From the NCBI GenBank assembly GCA_963747715.1, contig CAVVGB010000007.1:62001-126000 (forward strand): a DNA stretch of 64,000 nt. The letters are read 5' to 3'. Of the stretch, positions 55,054 through 63,208 are shown piece after piece; the stretch's first letter is position 1; every line of letters begins with the position of its first letter. This DNA is from CAVVGB01 sp963747715 (GTDB lineage: Bacteria > Actinomycetota > Thermoleophilia > Gaiellales > Gaiellaceae). Made by a program: the position numbers and the translations under genes. The notes under the pieces were generated by a model, which searched no databases, was not told the DNA's origin, and was given only the letters and a program-made list of their open reading frames with translations.

Positions 55054-56443
55054 GTGTCCAAGAAGCTGGTCCTGGCTGTCATCGACGGGCTCACGCCTGC
55101 ACTGCTCGAGAAGGGCATCGCCTCGGGGCGCTTGCCGACGCTCACCGCGCTCCGCGACGCAGGCGAGTACACGCGCGCGACGACGACGTTCCCCTCCGTT
55201 ACCCCAGTCTGCTTGACGTCGATCGCAACGGGCGCTCACCCCGACGTCCATCACGTTCCGCACCTCGTCTGGTACCACCGCGGCGAGCAGCGCCTGGTCG
55301 AGTACGGCTCGTCGTTCCCCGCCATGCGAGCGGCCGGCGCGCGGCGGGCGCTCCAGGACGCCGTCTTCGAGATGACGCGCTCGCACCTGTCGCGCGGCGC
55401 CACGACCGTCTTCGAGGCGCTCGAGGATGCGGGGCTTGTCACGGCGGCGATCAACTTCACGTGCTACCGCGGCCGTACGCGCCACGCGATTCGCCTGCCG
55501 GAGGTGATGCGGCGTAACCGCTGGTTCGAGGCCGTCGACGGCCCGACGCGGTTCTTCTTCTTCAACCTGTTCGAGTCGGACCCGACGGGCGCACCGCTCG
55601 CGATTCGCTCGCGCACCCGCGGCTCCATCGACTCGTACGCGGCGGTCGTCGGCCGGTGGCTGGTGACGCGCGACGGCTTCGACTTCCTCGTCTTCTACCT
55701 CCCCGACTTCGACTACGCGTCGCACGCTGTCGGGCCCGAAGCGGCGCTCGACGCGCTCGAGCACGCGGATGCAGCGTTGGCGGAGCTCCTTCGCGCGGCC
55801 GGAGGCGTCGAGGACTTTCTCGAGCGCTACGCGATCGTCGTCTGCTCCGATCACGGCCAGACTCCGGTCGAGCATGGCGTGAAGCTTGGAAGCTCGCTGG
55901 CGCTGGACGGCGACGGAGTGGTCGTCGCCGCGTCGAATCGCGCCGGGATGATCTACCGCCTGCCGGGCTGTCCGGTCCCGGCGCGCGAGCTGGCCGAGCG
56001 GTTGGACGACAGACGCGAGCGCCGACGTCGTCCTCTTCCGGGAGGACGGTGTCGCAGCGGCGCGGCGGGACGGGCGAGAGCTTCGCTTCGCTCCCGAGAA
56101 CGGTGGCTGGCGATGTGAGGGGGACGTTGAGGTGCTCGACCCGGGGCGGTATCCGAACGGCTTCGAGCGCGCCTGGTGCGCGCTCGTGTGTCCGAACGCC
56201 GGCGACGTCCTCGTGTCGGCGGCGGAAGGACACGAGTTCGCCGATCTCGGCGGGAGTCATCACGCCGGCGGTGGCAGTCACGGCTCGTTGCTCGCGGGCG
56301 ACTCGACGGTGCCGGTCATCCTGGCCGGTCTCGAGCGCCCCTCGCTCGGCGACGACGCGAGCGTCACGGACATTGCCCCGCTCGTCCTCGCGCATTTCGG
56401 AGTCGACACGCCCACGTCGATGCGGGCCGCAGTCCATGCCTGA
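55054..56443 (+). CDS. Alkaline-phosphatase-superfamily phosphodiesterase (frameshifted)
   Basis: About 462 residues when repaired. Metal and nucleophile motifs: VLAVIDGLTP, TTTFPSVTPVCLTSIATGAH with the Thr nucleophile, LPDFDYASHAVG, CSDHGQTPVEHG and, after the frame switch, GGSHGSLLAGDS with the last His. One extra base near 56010 (in GACGACAGACGCG) changes frame; the second frame reads DASADVVLFREDGVAAARRD and continues to TGA at 56443. Resembles nucleotide pyrophosphatase or phosphoglycan-type hydrolases; substrate unknown. Confidence 0.82.
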
Positions 56444-57074
56444 CCTCGAAGGCCGACGGCGCACAATGGTGCGCGAGCAGCTCGAGGAGCGCGGAATCGT
56501 CGACCAGCGCGTCCTCGATGCGATGGCACGCGTCCCGCGCGAGGCATTCGTCGACGAGCGCGACCGAAGCCGCGCCTACTTCGACATGCCGCTTCGCATC
56601 GGCTGGGGTCAGACGATCTCGCAGCCCTACATGGTCGCGCTCATCTGCCAGACCGCCGACGTGCGGGAGGGGAACACGGTCCTCGACATCGGCACGGGAT
56701 CCGGGTACCAGGCGGCCGTGCTCGCTGCGATGGGCGCGGACGTGCATTCCGTCGAGCGGATCCCCGAGCTTGCCGAGAAGGCGCGAGAGCGGCTCGCCGA
56801 AGCCGGTTACGAGCAGGTGCACGTGCACGTCGGCGACGGCTCGCGCGGGCTTCCGGGCGAGGGGCCGTTCGACGCGATCGTCGTCGCCGCCGCGGCGCCG
56901 GAGGTTCCGATGAGCCTGTACGACCAGCTCGTTCGGCGCGGACGTCTCGTCGTCCCGGTCGGCAGCCCCGAGGGACAGCGGCTCGAGGTGGTCGTCAAGA
57001 GCCCCGAAGGCCCTGCGATCCGCCGCTCCGTCCCGTGCCGCTTCGTCCCGCTGGTCGGCGCGGAGGGCTATTAG
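56436..57074 (+). CDS. pcm: Protein-L-isoaspartate O-methyltransferase
   Basis: 212 residues. SAM motif VLDIGTGSGYQAAVLAAMGA and the substrate-site LRIGWGQTISQPYMVALICQ are typical. It repairs L-isoaspartyl residues in aged proteins. ATG at 56436 overlaps the end of the phosphodiesterase. Confidence 0.95.
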   Translation: MPDLEGRRRTMVREQLEERGIVDQRVLDAMARVPREAFVDERDRSRAYFDMPLRIGWGQTISQPYMVALICQTADVREGNTVLDIGTGSGYQAAVLAAMGADVHSVERIPELAEKARERLAEAGYEQVHVHVGDGSRGLPGEGPFDAIVVAAAAPEVPMSLYDQLVRRGRLVVPVGSPEGQRLEVVVKSPEGPAIRRSVPCRFVPLVGAEGY

Positions 57075-57109
57075 GGCCGCGTCCTTCGCCAAGACCAACT
57101 TCCCGCCCG

Positions 57110-57152
57110 CCCGTCCCTTCGGGACATGACCGGGGGACAGTCCCCGGACGGG
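57110..57152 (+). other. Intergenic alternative hairpins
   Basis: GTCCC-TTC-GGGAC (57113-57125) and CCGGGG/CCCCGG (57130-57147), or instead CCCGTCC (57110-57116) pairing with GGACGGG (57146-57152). No T tract follows. It fills the gap between pcm and gtrA (57075-57216). Confidence 0.4.
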
Positions 57153-57204
57153 CCGGCTACTCGGGACCTGGCCGCTTTCGGCGAGCATTCCCCCGTGGCA
57201 CAAC

Positions 57205-57210
57205 TAACCT
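57205..57210 (+). promoter_or_regulatory. -10 box of gtrA-like gene (leaderless)
   Basis: TAACCT six bases before the GTG at 57217. Confidence 0.55.
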
Positions 57211-57216
57211 TTGTTC

Positions 57217-57678
57217 GTGGCGAGTCGCCCCGATACGACCCTGGCGCGGGCGACAGCGCTCGGCGACGCGGCGGCCGGGGCGCTGCGCCGCTCGGCGAAC
57301 TGGGTCCAGCTCGCGAAGTTCTGCACGGTCGGGCTCACCGGCTACGTCGTCAACCTGTCCATCTACGCGGCGCTTCTCGCGGCCGGCCTCCACTACCTTC
57401 CGGCCGCTTGCTGCTCCTTCCTCGTCGCGGTCACGAACAACTACACCTGGAACCGGCTCTGGACCTTCCGGCACCAGCGGGGCCACGTTGCGATCCAGGG
57501 GTTCCGCTTTTTCGTCGTCTCGGCCGTCGCGCTCTGCGCCAACCTCCTCTTCTTGAGCACCCTCGTCGCAGTCGGAGTTCCCAAGCTGACCGCGCAGGCG
57601 ATTGCAATCGCGCTCGTCACACCGTGGAACTTCGTCGCGAACAAGCTGTGGAGCTTCCGACGGCGCCGCGCCGACTAG
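57217..57678 (+). CDS. GtrA-family membrane protein
   Basis: 153 residues. Four helices; LAKFCTVGLTGYVVNLSIYA, NNYTWNRLWTFR and ALVTPWNFVANKLWSFRRRR are the GtrA signature. Such proteins are thought to flip or accompany lipid-linked sugars, in keeping with the two following glycosyltransferase-like genes. Its TAG supplies the first base of repeat copy 3. Confidence 0.9.
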   Translation: MASRPDTTLARATALGDAAAGALRRSANWVQLAKFCTVGLTGYVVNLSIYAALLAAGLHYLPAACCSFLVAVTNNYTWNRLWTFRHQRGHVAIQGFRFFVVSAVALCANLLFLSTLVAVGVPKLTAQAIAIALVTPWNFVANKLWSFRRRRAD

Positions 57679-57768
57679 GAGGGCTTGGCGGAACCTCGCT
57701 CCCCGCAGGGGTGCGCTGGGCGATCCAGTGCGGCCCTGCGGTACAGCTGATGTTTCGTCAAGTCCTCC
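57678..57768 (+). repeat. Structured repeat, copy 3 (91 bp), reaching into the next gene
   Basis: Left end GGAGGGCTTGGCGGAAC (57678-57694) and right end GTTTCGTCAAGTCCTCC (57752-57768) form the same 17-bp helix with compensatory or compatible changes at pairs 6, 7 and 17. An inner hairpin pairs CCGCAGGG (57703-57710) with CCCTGCGG (57734-57741) and TGCGCTGG with CCAGTGCG. The downstream gene starts inside the right arm at 57750. Confidence 0.7.
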
Positions 57769-59558
57769 TCACAGCTTTCTGCGCGCTCGCCCTTGCGCTC
57801 TGCGTCGCGCCCCCGGCGGCGGCCCAGGAGCCCGGCCAGACGTACGACTCGGAGGGGAACCTCGTCCAGACACCCGTCGTTCCGTCCGGGGACGGCGAGC
57901 GCAGCCTGACCGAGAAGGAGGCGACAGCGCTCGTCATGGCCTTCCCGAAAGTCGCCGACTGGGTCGAGCGCTACCCGGCGAAGACCGTGACGAAAGACGC
58001 GACCTACGACGACGACGAGCGCGTCTGGAACGTGAACGTCTGGTCGTCGCTCCCGGACGCCGGCCAGATCGTCAAGGCAAAGGTCGACGACGGGAGCGGG
58101 GAGGTGACCGAAGCCTGGACCGGCCCGCAGGTGGCGTGGTCGATGGCGCGCGGGGGCAAGGGCGCATTCGGGCGCAAGATCAACGAGCCCTGGATCTGGC
58201 TGACCTTGTGCGCGGTCTTCCTGCTCGGGCTCGCGGACTTCCGCCGGCTTCTCTCCGTGCGCAACCTCGACCTCCTCGTGCTCCTGTCCTTCAGCGCGTC
58301 GCTCGTCTACTTCAACCGCGGCCAGGTGTTCGCCGCGATGCCGCTCGTCTACCCGCCCCTCCTCTACCTGCTCGCGCGCATGGTGTGGATCGGGCGCCAC
58401 GGACGCGGCAGCGCGGCGCGGTCGGTCTGGCCCGCGTGGGTGCTTCTCGCCGCGACGGTCTTCCTCGTCGGCTTTCGCATCGGTCTGAACGTCGCGCAGG
58501 ACCTGCGCGCCTCGAACGTGATCGATGTCGGCCTCGCCGGCGTCCAGGGGGCGCAGCGCATCGCCACGGAGGGCGAGATGCCGTACGGGAACATGCCGAC
58601 CGACAACGGCAAGGAGTGCGGCGACCCGGACGCCAACGGGTACGTGCGCGAGCGAATCCAGACGAACGGGCGCTGCGAGTCGGCCAACGAGCGCGGCGAC
58701 ACGTACGGGCCGGTCAGCTACCTCGCGTACGTCCCGGGCTACGCGGCGCTGGGCTGGAGTGGGAAGTGGGACACGCTGCCGGCCGCGCACTTCACGTCGA
58801 TCCTGTGGGACCTGATCGCGCTCGCAGGCATGGGAGCGCTCGGCCTTCGCTTCGGCGGCCGGCGCCTCGCCGTCACCCTCGCGTTCGCGTGGGCCGCTTA
58901 CCCGTTCACGCAGTACGTCTCGAGCTCGAACTCGAACGACACGATCATGCCCGCCTTGCTCGTCTGGGGGCTCGTCTTCGCTACCTCGTCGAGCGCGCGC
59001 GGCCTGTTCGTCGGGCTCGGGTCGTGGACGAAGTTCGCGGCGCTTCTGCTCGTGCCCTTGTGGGCGTCGTACCCGAACGGCCTTCGTTTTCCGAGGCAGA
59101 AGCTCGCCTACGCCGGAGGCTTCGTGCTGGCGACCGCGCTCGGCTTCTGGATCCTCCTGTTGGAGCCCGATCCGCTCCACGCCGCGCGCGTCTTCTGGGA
59201 CCGCACCTTCGGCTGGCAGCTCTCTCGTGCCTCACCGTTCTCGATCTGGGACTGGGACGAGTACCCCGGCTATCCCGATCTCGCACACGTTCAGACGGGC
59301 TTGAAGATCGCGCTGCTCGCCGGTGCTCTCGCCGTCTACTTCCTGCCGCGCGAAAAGAACGTGATCCAGCTGGCGGCGCTCTCGGGCGCGCTCATGATCG
59401 GCTTCGAGCTCGTGCTCACGCACTGGTTCTATCTCTATATCCCGTGGTTCTTCCCGTTCGTCGCGTTCGCCGCCCTGGCACCGCTTGCGCCGAAGACGGC
59501 CCCCGTGGAGGCGGAAGCGCCTGACCACCCGGTCAGAGAGCTCGTACCCGCGGGTTGA
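57750..59558 (+). CDS. Polytopic membrane protein, possible lipid-linked glycosyltransferase
   Basis: 602 residues from ATG 57750 (MFRQVLLTAFCALALALCVA), a signal peptide partly encoded by repeat copy 3. An extracytoplasmic domain of about 110 residues (ATALVMAFPKVADWVERYPA; the YDDDERVWNVNVW strand) precedes ten or so helices. The loop ATEGEMPYGNMPTDNGKECG after a helix recalls the acidic first loop of GT-C enzymes, though that is weak. The frame reaching to 57126 is a shadow of gtrA. Confidence 0.72.
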   Translation: MFRQVLLTAFCALALALCVAPPAAAQEPGQTYDSEGNLVQTPVVPSGDGERSLTEKEATALVMAFPKVADWVERYPAKTVTKDATYDDDERVWNVNVWSSLPDAGQIVKAKVDDGSGEVTEAWTGPQVAWSMARGGKGAFGRKINEPWIWLTLCAVFLLGLADFRRLLSVRNLDLLVLLSFSASLVYFNRGQVFAAMPLVYPPLLYLLARMVWIGRHGRGSAARSVWPAWVLLAATVFLVGFRIGLNVAQDLRASNVIDVGLAGVQGAQRIATEGEMPYGNMPTDNGKECGDPDANGYVRERIQTNGRCESANERGDTYGPVSYLAYVPGYAALGWSGKWDTLPAAHFTSILWDLIALAGMGALGLRFGGRRLAVTLAFAWAAYPFTQYVSSSNSNDTIMPALLVWGLVFATSSSARGLFVGLGSWTKFAALLLVPLWASYPNGLRFPRQKLAYAGGFVLATALGFWILLLEPDPLHAARVFWDRTFGWQLSRASPFSIWDWDEYPGYPDLAHVQTGLKIALLAGALAVYFLPREKNVIQLAALSGALMIGFELVLTHWFYLYIPWFFPFVAFAALAPLAPKTAPVEAEAPDHPVRELVPAG

Positions 59559-60756
59559 CGTTGGGCGTGCGGCTTCGGCCGTCGCGCTCGGCATCGTCCT
59601 CGTCAGCGTGTCGTGGGCGCTTCTCCACGTCGGCTTTTACGACCGCAACGAGATCATCGACACGCCGAGGTACCAGGACTTCGGCGACGCGATGATGAGC
59701 GGCCAGGTCCCGTACCGGGATTTCGGCGTCGAGTATCCGCCCGGAGCGTTGCCGGTGTTCGTCCTCCCGTCGCTCGGCGCCGAACACAACTACCGCAGCT
59801 TGTTCGAGGTTCTCATGTGGGTGTGCGCCGTCGCCACGGTTGCCTTCGTCGCCCTTGCCCTCACCGCTGTCGAGGCAACGCGCGAGCGCATCTTCGGCGC
59901 CGTGGTGTTCGTGGCGCTTGCGCCGCTTGCACTCGGCTCGGTCGTGCTCACGCGCTTCGACTATTGGCCCGCCGCTTTGGTCGCGGCGGCTCTGGCCGCC
60001 TTCGTCTTCGGCCGCTCGAAGCTCGGCTTCGCCGTTCTCGGCCTCGCAGTTACCGCGAAGATCTACCCGCTCGTGCTCTTGCCCCTCGCCCTCCTGCTCG
60101 TCAGGAGGCGCCAGGGATCGCGCGAGGCGCTGCTGGGGCTCGCGTGCTTCGCCGCGGTGCTCGCCCTCGTGGTCGTGCCCTTCCTGGTCATCGATGCGGG
60201 CGGGCTCATTGACAGCGTCGGAGGACAACTCGAGCGCCCGCTCCAGATCGAGAGCTTGGGCTCGTCACTCCTCCTTGCGGCTCACCAGCTCGGGCTCTAC
60301 GAGGCGACCGTCGTTCACAGCCACGGCTCTCAGAATCTCGGCGGCCCTGTGCCCGACGCGTTCGCCAGTGTGCACGCCCTCGTCCAGCTCGCGGCGATCG
60401 CGGGCACCTGGATCTTGTTCGCCCGCGGGCACGTCAGCCGCGCGGGTTTCCTGGCGGCGGCGGCTGCCTCGGTCGTGGCGTTCGTCGCGTTCGCCAAGGT
60501 CCTGTCCCCCCAGTTCCTCATCTGGCTCGTCCCCGTCGTCCCGCTCGTTCTCGGGCGCATCGGCGTGATCGCGGCGGGACTACTCGCCGTCGCGCTCGTG
60601 ACGACGCAGCTCTTCTTCCCGTACCGCTACTGGAGCGTCGTGTCGCTCGAGAACGACGCCTGGCTCGTCGTGGTGCGCAACGCTCTGCTCATCGCGCTCT
60701 TCGCCGTGCTGCTCGTCGCTATTCGACGGGAACGCGAAGAGCCTCGCAGCGCGTAG
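59485..60756 (+). CDS. GT87/DUF2029-like polytopic glycosyltransferase
   Basis: Up to 423 residues, about ten helices. DTPRYQDFGDAMMSGQVPYR and DFGVEYPPGALPVFVLPSLG match the first extracytoplasmic loop of GT87 mannosyltransferases, with the Asp expected for catalysis. LTRFDYWPAALVAAALAAFV, AKVLSPQFLIWLVPVVPLVL also fit. No ATG or GTG lies before the first helix; TTG 59485 or CTG 59524 are possible starts overlapping the preceding gene. Likely acts with GtrA in envelope sugar transfer. Confidence 0.75.
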   Translation: MRRRRPPWRRKRLTTRSESSYPRVDVGRAASAVALGIVLVSVSWALLHVGFYDRNEIIDTPRYQDFGDAMMSGQVPYRDFGVEYPPGALPVFVLPSLGAEHNYRSLFEVLMWVCAVATVAFVALALTAVEATRERIFGAVVFVALAPLALGSVVLTRFDYWPAALVAAALAAFVFGRSKLGFAVLGLAVTAKIYPLVLLPLALLLVRRRQGSREALLGLACFAAVLALVVVPFLVIDAGGLIDSVGGQLERPLQIESLGSSLLLAAHQLGLYEATVVHSHGSQNLGGPVPDAFASVHALVQLAAIAGTWILFARGHVSRAGFLAAAAASVVAFVAFAKVLSPQFLIWLVPVVPLVLGRIGVIAAGLLAVALVTTQLFFPYRYWSVVSLENDAWLVVVRNALLIALFAVLLVAIRREREEPRSA

Positions 60757-61492
60757 CGCGCCCGTCGCCGTCGCAGTCGATCACGACGCCCTCGATCCGA
60801 ACCCCGCCTTCGGCGGGAACGAAGCGGACCGGACGGCCCGTGCGCATGCGCTCGATCGCGAGCTTGGCCTCGACGCCGATGACGGAATCGTGCGGTCCGG
60901 TCATGCCCGCGTCGGTGATCGCGGCGGTGCCTCCTGGTTGCACGCGCGCATCGTTCGTCTGTACGTGCGTGTGCGTGCCGACCACCGCGGTCACGCGTCC
61001 GTCGAGCACGCGCGCCAGCGCGATCTTCTCGCTCGTGGCTTCCGCGTGGAAGTCGACGAACACGATGCGTGCCCGTTTGCGCGCCTCCTCGACGAGCTCG
61101 TCGATGATGAGGAAGGGATGCACGGGAGGGTTGAGGAAGAGCGCGCCTTGCAGGTTCAGAACGGCGACGGGCTCACCGCCCCGCGACTCGACGACGGTGA
61201 GGCCGCTGCCCGGCCCCGTCAGGTTGGCGGGCCTGATGACGCGATCGCTTTGCTCGAGGACGGGGGCGATGTCCTTATGTCGCCAGACGTGGTTACCCGT
61301 CGTGAGGACGTCGGCCCCGGCGGCGAGGAGCTTCTCCGCGAGCTTCGCGGTGATACCCGTCCCGTCCGCCGCGTTCTCGCCGTTGACGATGCAGAAGTCG
61401 GCGCCGAGCTCGTCGCGGAGCTTCGGCAGGCGCGACTCGACGGCGCGACGGCCCGGCGGGCCGAACACGTCTCCGAGAAAAAGAATTCGCAG
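60719..61492 (-). CDS. YmdB-like metallophosphoesterase (2',3'-cAMP phosphodiesterase family), probable CTG start
   Basis: 257 residues. LGDVFGPPGRRAVESRLPKL, VNGENAADGTGI, LTTGNHVWRHKDI, DFHAEATSEKIALA and GTHTHVQTNDARV are the di-metal ligands of the TIGR00282 family. The first Asp (GDVFG) is essential and lies upstream of every ATG/GTG, and an in-frame TAG sits five codons before the CTG at 61490-61492, so CTG is the likely start. Overlaps the 3' end of the GT87-like gene convergently. Confidence 0.85.
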   Translation of the reverse strand: MRILFLGDVFGPPGRRAVESRLPKLRDELGADFCIVNGENAADGTGITAKLAEKLLAAGADVLTTGNHVWRHKDIAPVLEQSDRVIRPANLTGPGSGLTVVESRGGEPVAVLNLQGALFLNPPVHPFLIIDELVEEARKRARIVFVDFHAEATSEKIALARVLDGRVTAVVGTHTHVQTNDARVQPGGTAAITDAGMTGPHDSVIGVEAKLAIERMRTGRPVRFVPAEGGVRIEGVVIDCDGDGRATRCEALRVPVE

Positions 61493-61504
61493 CGCGGTGC
61501 CGGT

Positions 61505-62473
61505 CTACTGTGTGGCCAGCGAGCTCGCGGCGTGCACCTCGAGGTGAACGTGCTGCCCGTTGTCGTGCGTGTAACGCGCGAGGCCAGCCTGCTCGACCGA
61601 TGACAGGTCGATGAGCCGCCCCACCTTGGTGCGCCCGGCCGACACGTTTGAACCCACCGTCAACGCCGGGTCGGGCCGCAGATTCGTCAGCGCGACGACC
61701 ACATCGGGATCGCCGGACGGCTGGATGTCGATGCGCACGCCGTAGGCGTGGCCGTTCACGACCTGATCCGAGATCGCGATCACGGTCCCGTCCACCGGTG
61801 CGTACACGTCCGTCTGCACGGGGGCGCCGATGTCCAGCCCGCCAGTCTGCGGACCGACACCGCCGCCGAGCAGGTAGTAGCGAATGCCCGAGCCGCTTTG
61901 ACCGAAGAGCCGTTGCACGACGCTGCCGAGGAGGCCCGCGTTTGCCTGGGTGCCGACGGGCTGCAGCGGAAGCGCGGTCGAGCCGGACGCGTGGTAGCCG
62001 ATCGCGGTCACGCGCGTCTGGTTGATCGGCAGCTGGATGCGGAGCGTGTCCTGCATCGCCACGACCTGCGCGCGCGGGGGACCGGCGGGAAGCAGCCGTT
62101 GGGCGGGTGCCGGACCGTCCTCCGGCAGGGAGCCGGCGTCGCCGGTGCCGAACGCCGTGAGCAAGAGCGTCACGAGCGAGACGAGGGCGACGACCAGTAG
62201 GGCCGCAGTCCGCCGCGAGCGACGCGCTTTCGCGCGCATCTGCTCTCGCTGTATGGCTCGACTGGTGGCGACCCCTTGGGCCTGGGGCTCGACCATCCGG
62301 GGCACGCTAACGGAGCCCGAGGGGTCGTGCACCCGGTCGCTGACCTGAGGCTGGATGGCGAGAGCGCCGTCGACCTCGAACGTCCAGTCGTCCGCCGGGG
62401 CCCAGAGCTCGACCACTTTCCCACCCTTTGCAGCAATTTCCCGCTCACGATCGAACGGCGGGGGCGCGAACAT
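61505..62473 (-). CDS. Membrane-anchored M23/LytM-like protein, probably non-catalytic
   Basis: 322 residues. Basic cytoplasmic N-terminus (ending KARRSRRT), one helix (AALLVVALVSLVTLLLTAFG), a linker and a C-terminal LytM-like fold: TGGLDIGAPVQTDVYAPVDG and GQHVHLEVHAA. The second motif HxH is present but the first His of HxxxD is Thr, so zinc binding is likely lost, as in EnvC-type activators of cell-wall amidases. Start uncertain; ATG 62473 used. Confidence 0.78.
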   Translation of the reverse strand: MFAPPPFDREREIAAKGGKVVELWAPADDWTFEVDGALAIQPQVSDRVHDPSGSVSVPRMVEPQAQGVATSRAIQREQMRAKARRSRRTAALLVVALVSLVTLLLTAFGTGDAGSLPEDGPAPAQRLLPAGPPRAQVVAMQDTLRIQLPINQTRVTAIGYHASGSTALPLQPVGTQANAGLLGSVVQRLFGQSGSGIRYYLLGGGVGPQTGGLDIGAPVQTDVYAPVDGTVIAISDQVVNGHAYGVRIDIQPSGDPDVVVALTNLRPDPALTVGSNVSAGRTKVGRLIDLSSVEQAGLARYTHDNGQHVHLEVHAASSLATQ

Positions 62474-62500
62474 GTGGTGCTAGCATCGCTGCGTGATCGG

Positions 62501-63208
62501 ATGGTCTCGGTAGGAGGACCCGCTCCGGACCGTCCGCCAGCGCCGCTCCTGTCCGCCCAGGGCGTCGCGCGCCGGTACGGGCGCATCGTCGCGCTCGCGC
62601 CCACGGACCTCGACATTCGCGCCGGCGACTCGCTCGCCCTCATCGGCCCGAACGGCGCGGGCAAGTCCACCTTGCTCTCGATTCTCGCGGGGGCTCTGCG
62701 CGCCACCGACGGCCGCCTCGCGGTGGGCGCCAACCACGGTCCGCCCCCGAAGATCGGCTGGGTGCCGCAGCGCCCGGCCCAGTACGGCCGGCTGACCGCG
62801 CGCGAGAACCTCGAGCTCTTCGCGCGCCTCGAGAAGGTCAAGGATCCGGAGGCTGCGGCGGACCGCTTGCTTCGCCTCGTCGAGGTCCCGGCGGACGACC
62901 GTGCGACGTGTGACCTGTCCGCGGGGAACCAGCAGCGCCTCAATCTGGCGGTGTCGCTCCTCGCCCAGCCGAACGTGCTCCTCCTCGACGAGCCGACCGC
63001 GTCGCTCGACCCGCGCCAGAGGCGCCGCTTCTGGGAGGTCGCCGCCAAGGTCCACCAGGGCGGAGGTGCTGTCGTGTTCGCGACGCAGAACCTCGAAGAG
63101 CTCGAGCGCTTCGCCAACCGCGTCGCCGTTCTGCTCGAGGGCAAGCTCGTCTTCGACGGGACCGTCGAGCAGTTCTCGCGCGCGCCCGAGGCGGACGTGT
63201 TCTCATGA
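62501..63208 (+). CDS. ABC transporter ATP-binding protein
   Basis: 235 residues. Walker A IGPNGAGKSTLLSI, signature LSAGNQQRLNLAVSLL, Walker B NVLLLDEPTASLD and a H-loop-like VVFATQNLEEL. Order next to an ABC-2 permease indicates an exporter of the antibiotic/lipid or NatA type. ATG 62501 is in frame; a GTG at 62493, nearer the TAGCAT box at 62481-62486, is out of frame and would give only a six-codon peptide. Confidence 0.92.
   Translation: MVSVGGPAPDRPPAPLLSAQGVARRYGRIVALAPTDLDIRAGDSLALIGPNGAGKSTLLSILAGALRATDGRLAVGANHGPPPKIGWVPQRPAQYGRLTARENLELFARLEKVKDPEAAADRLLRLVEVPADDRATCDLSAGNQQRLNLAVSLLAQPNVLLLDEPTASLDPRQRRRFWEVAAKVHQGGGAVVFATQNLEELERFANRVAVLLEGKLVFDGTVEQFSRAPEADVFS

Noticed and set aside
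62493..62513. GTG six bases after TAGCAT before the ABC ATPase
   Set aside because: It opens a six-codon peptide in another frame; the in-frame start is ATG 62501. It might be a leader peptide but nothing else supports that.
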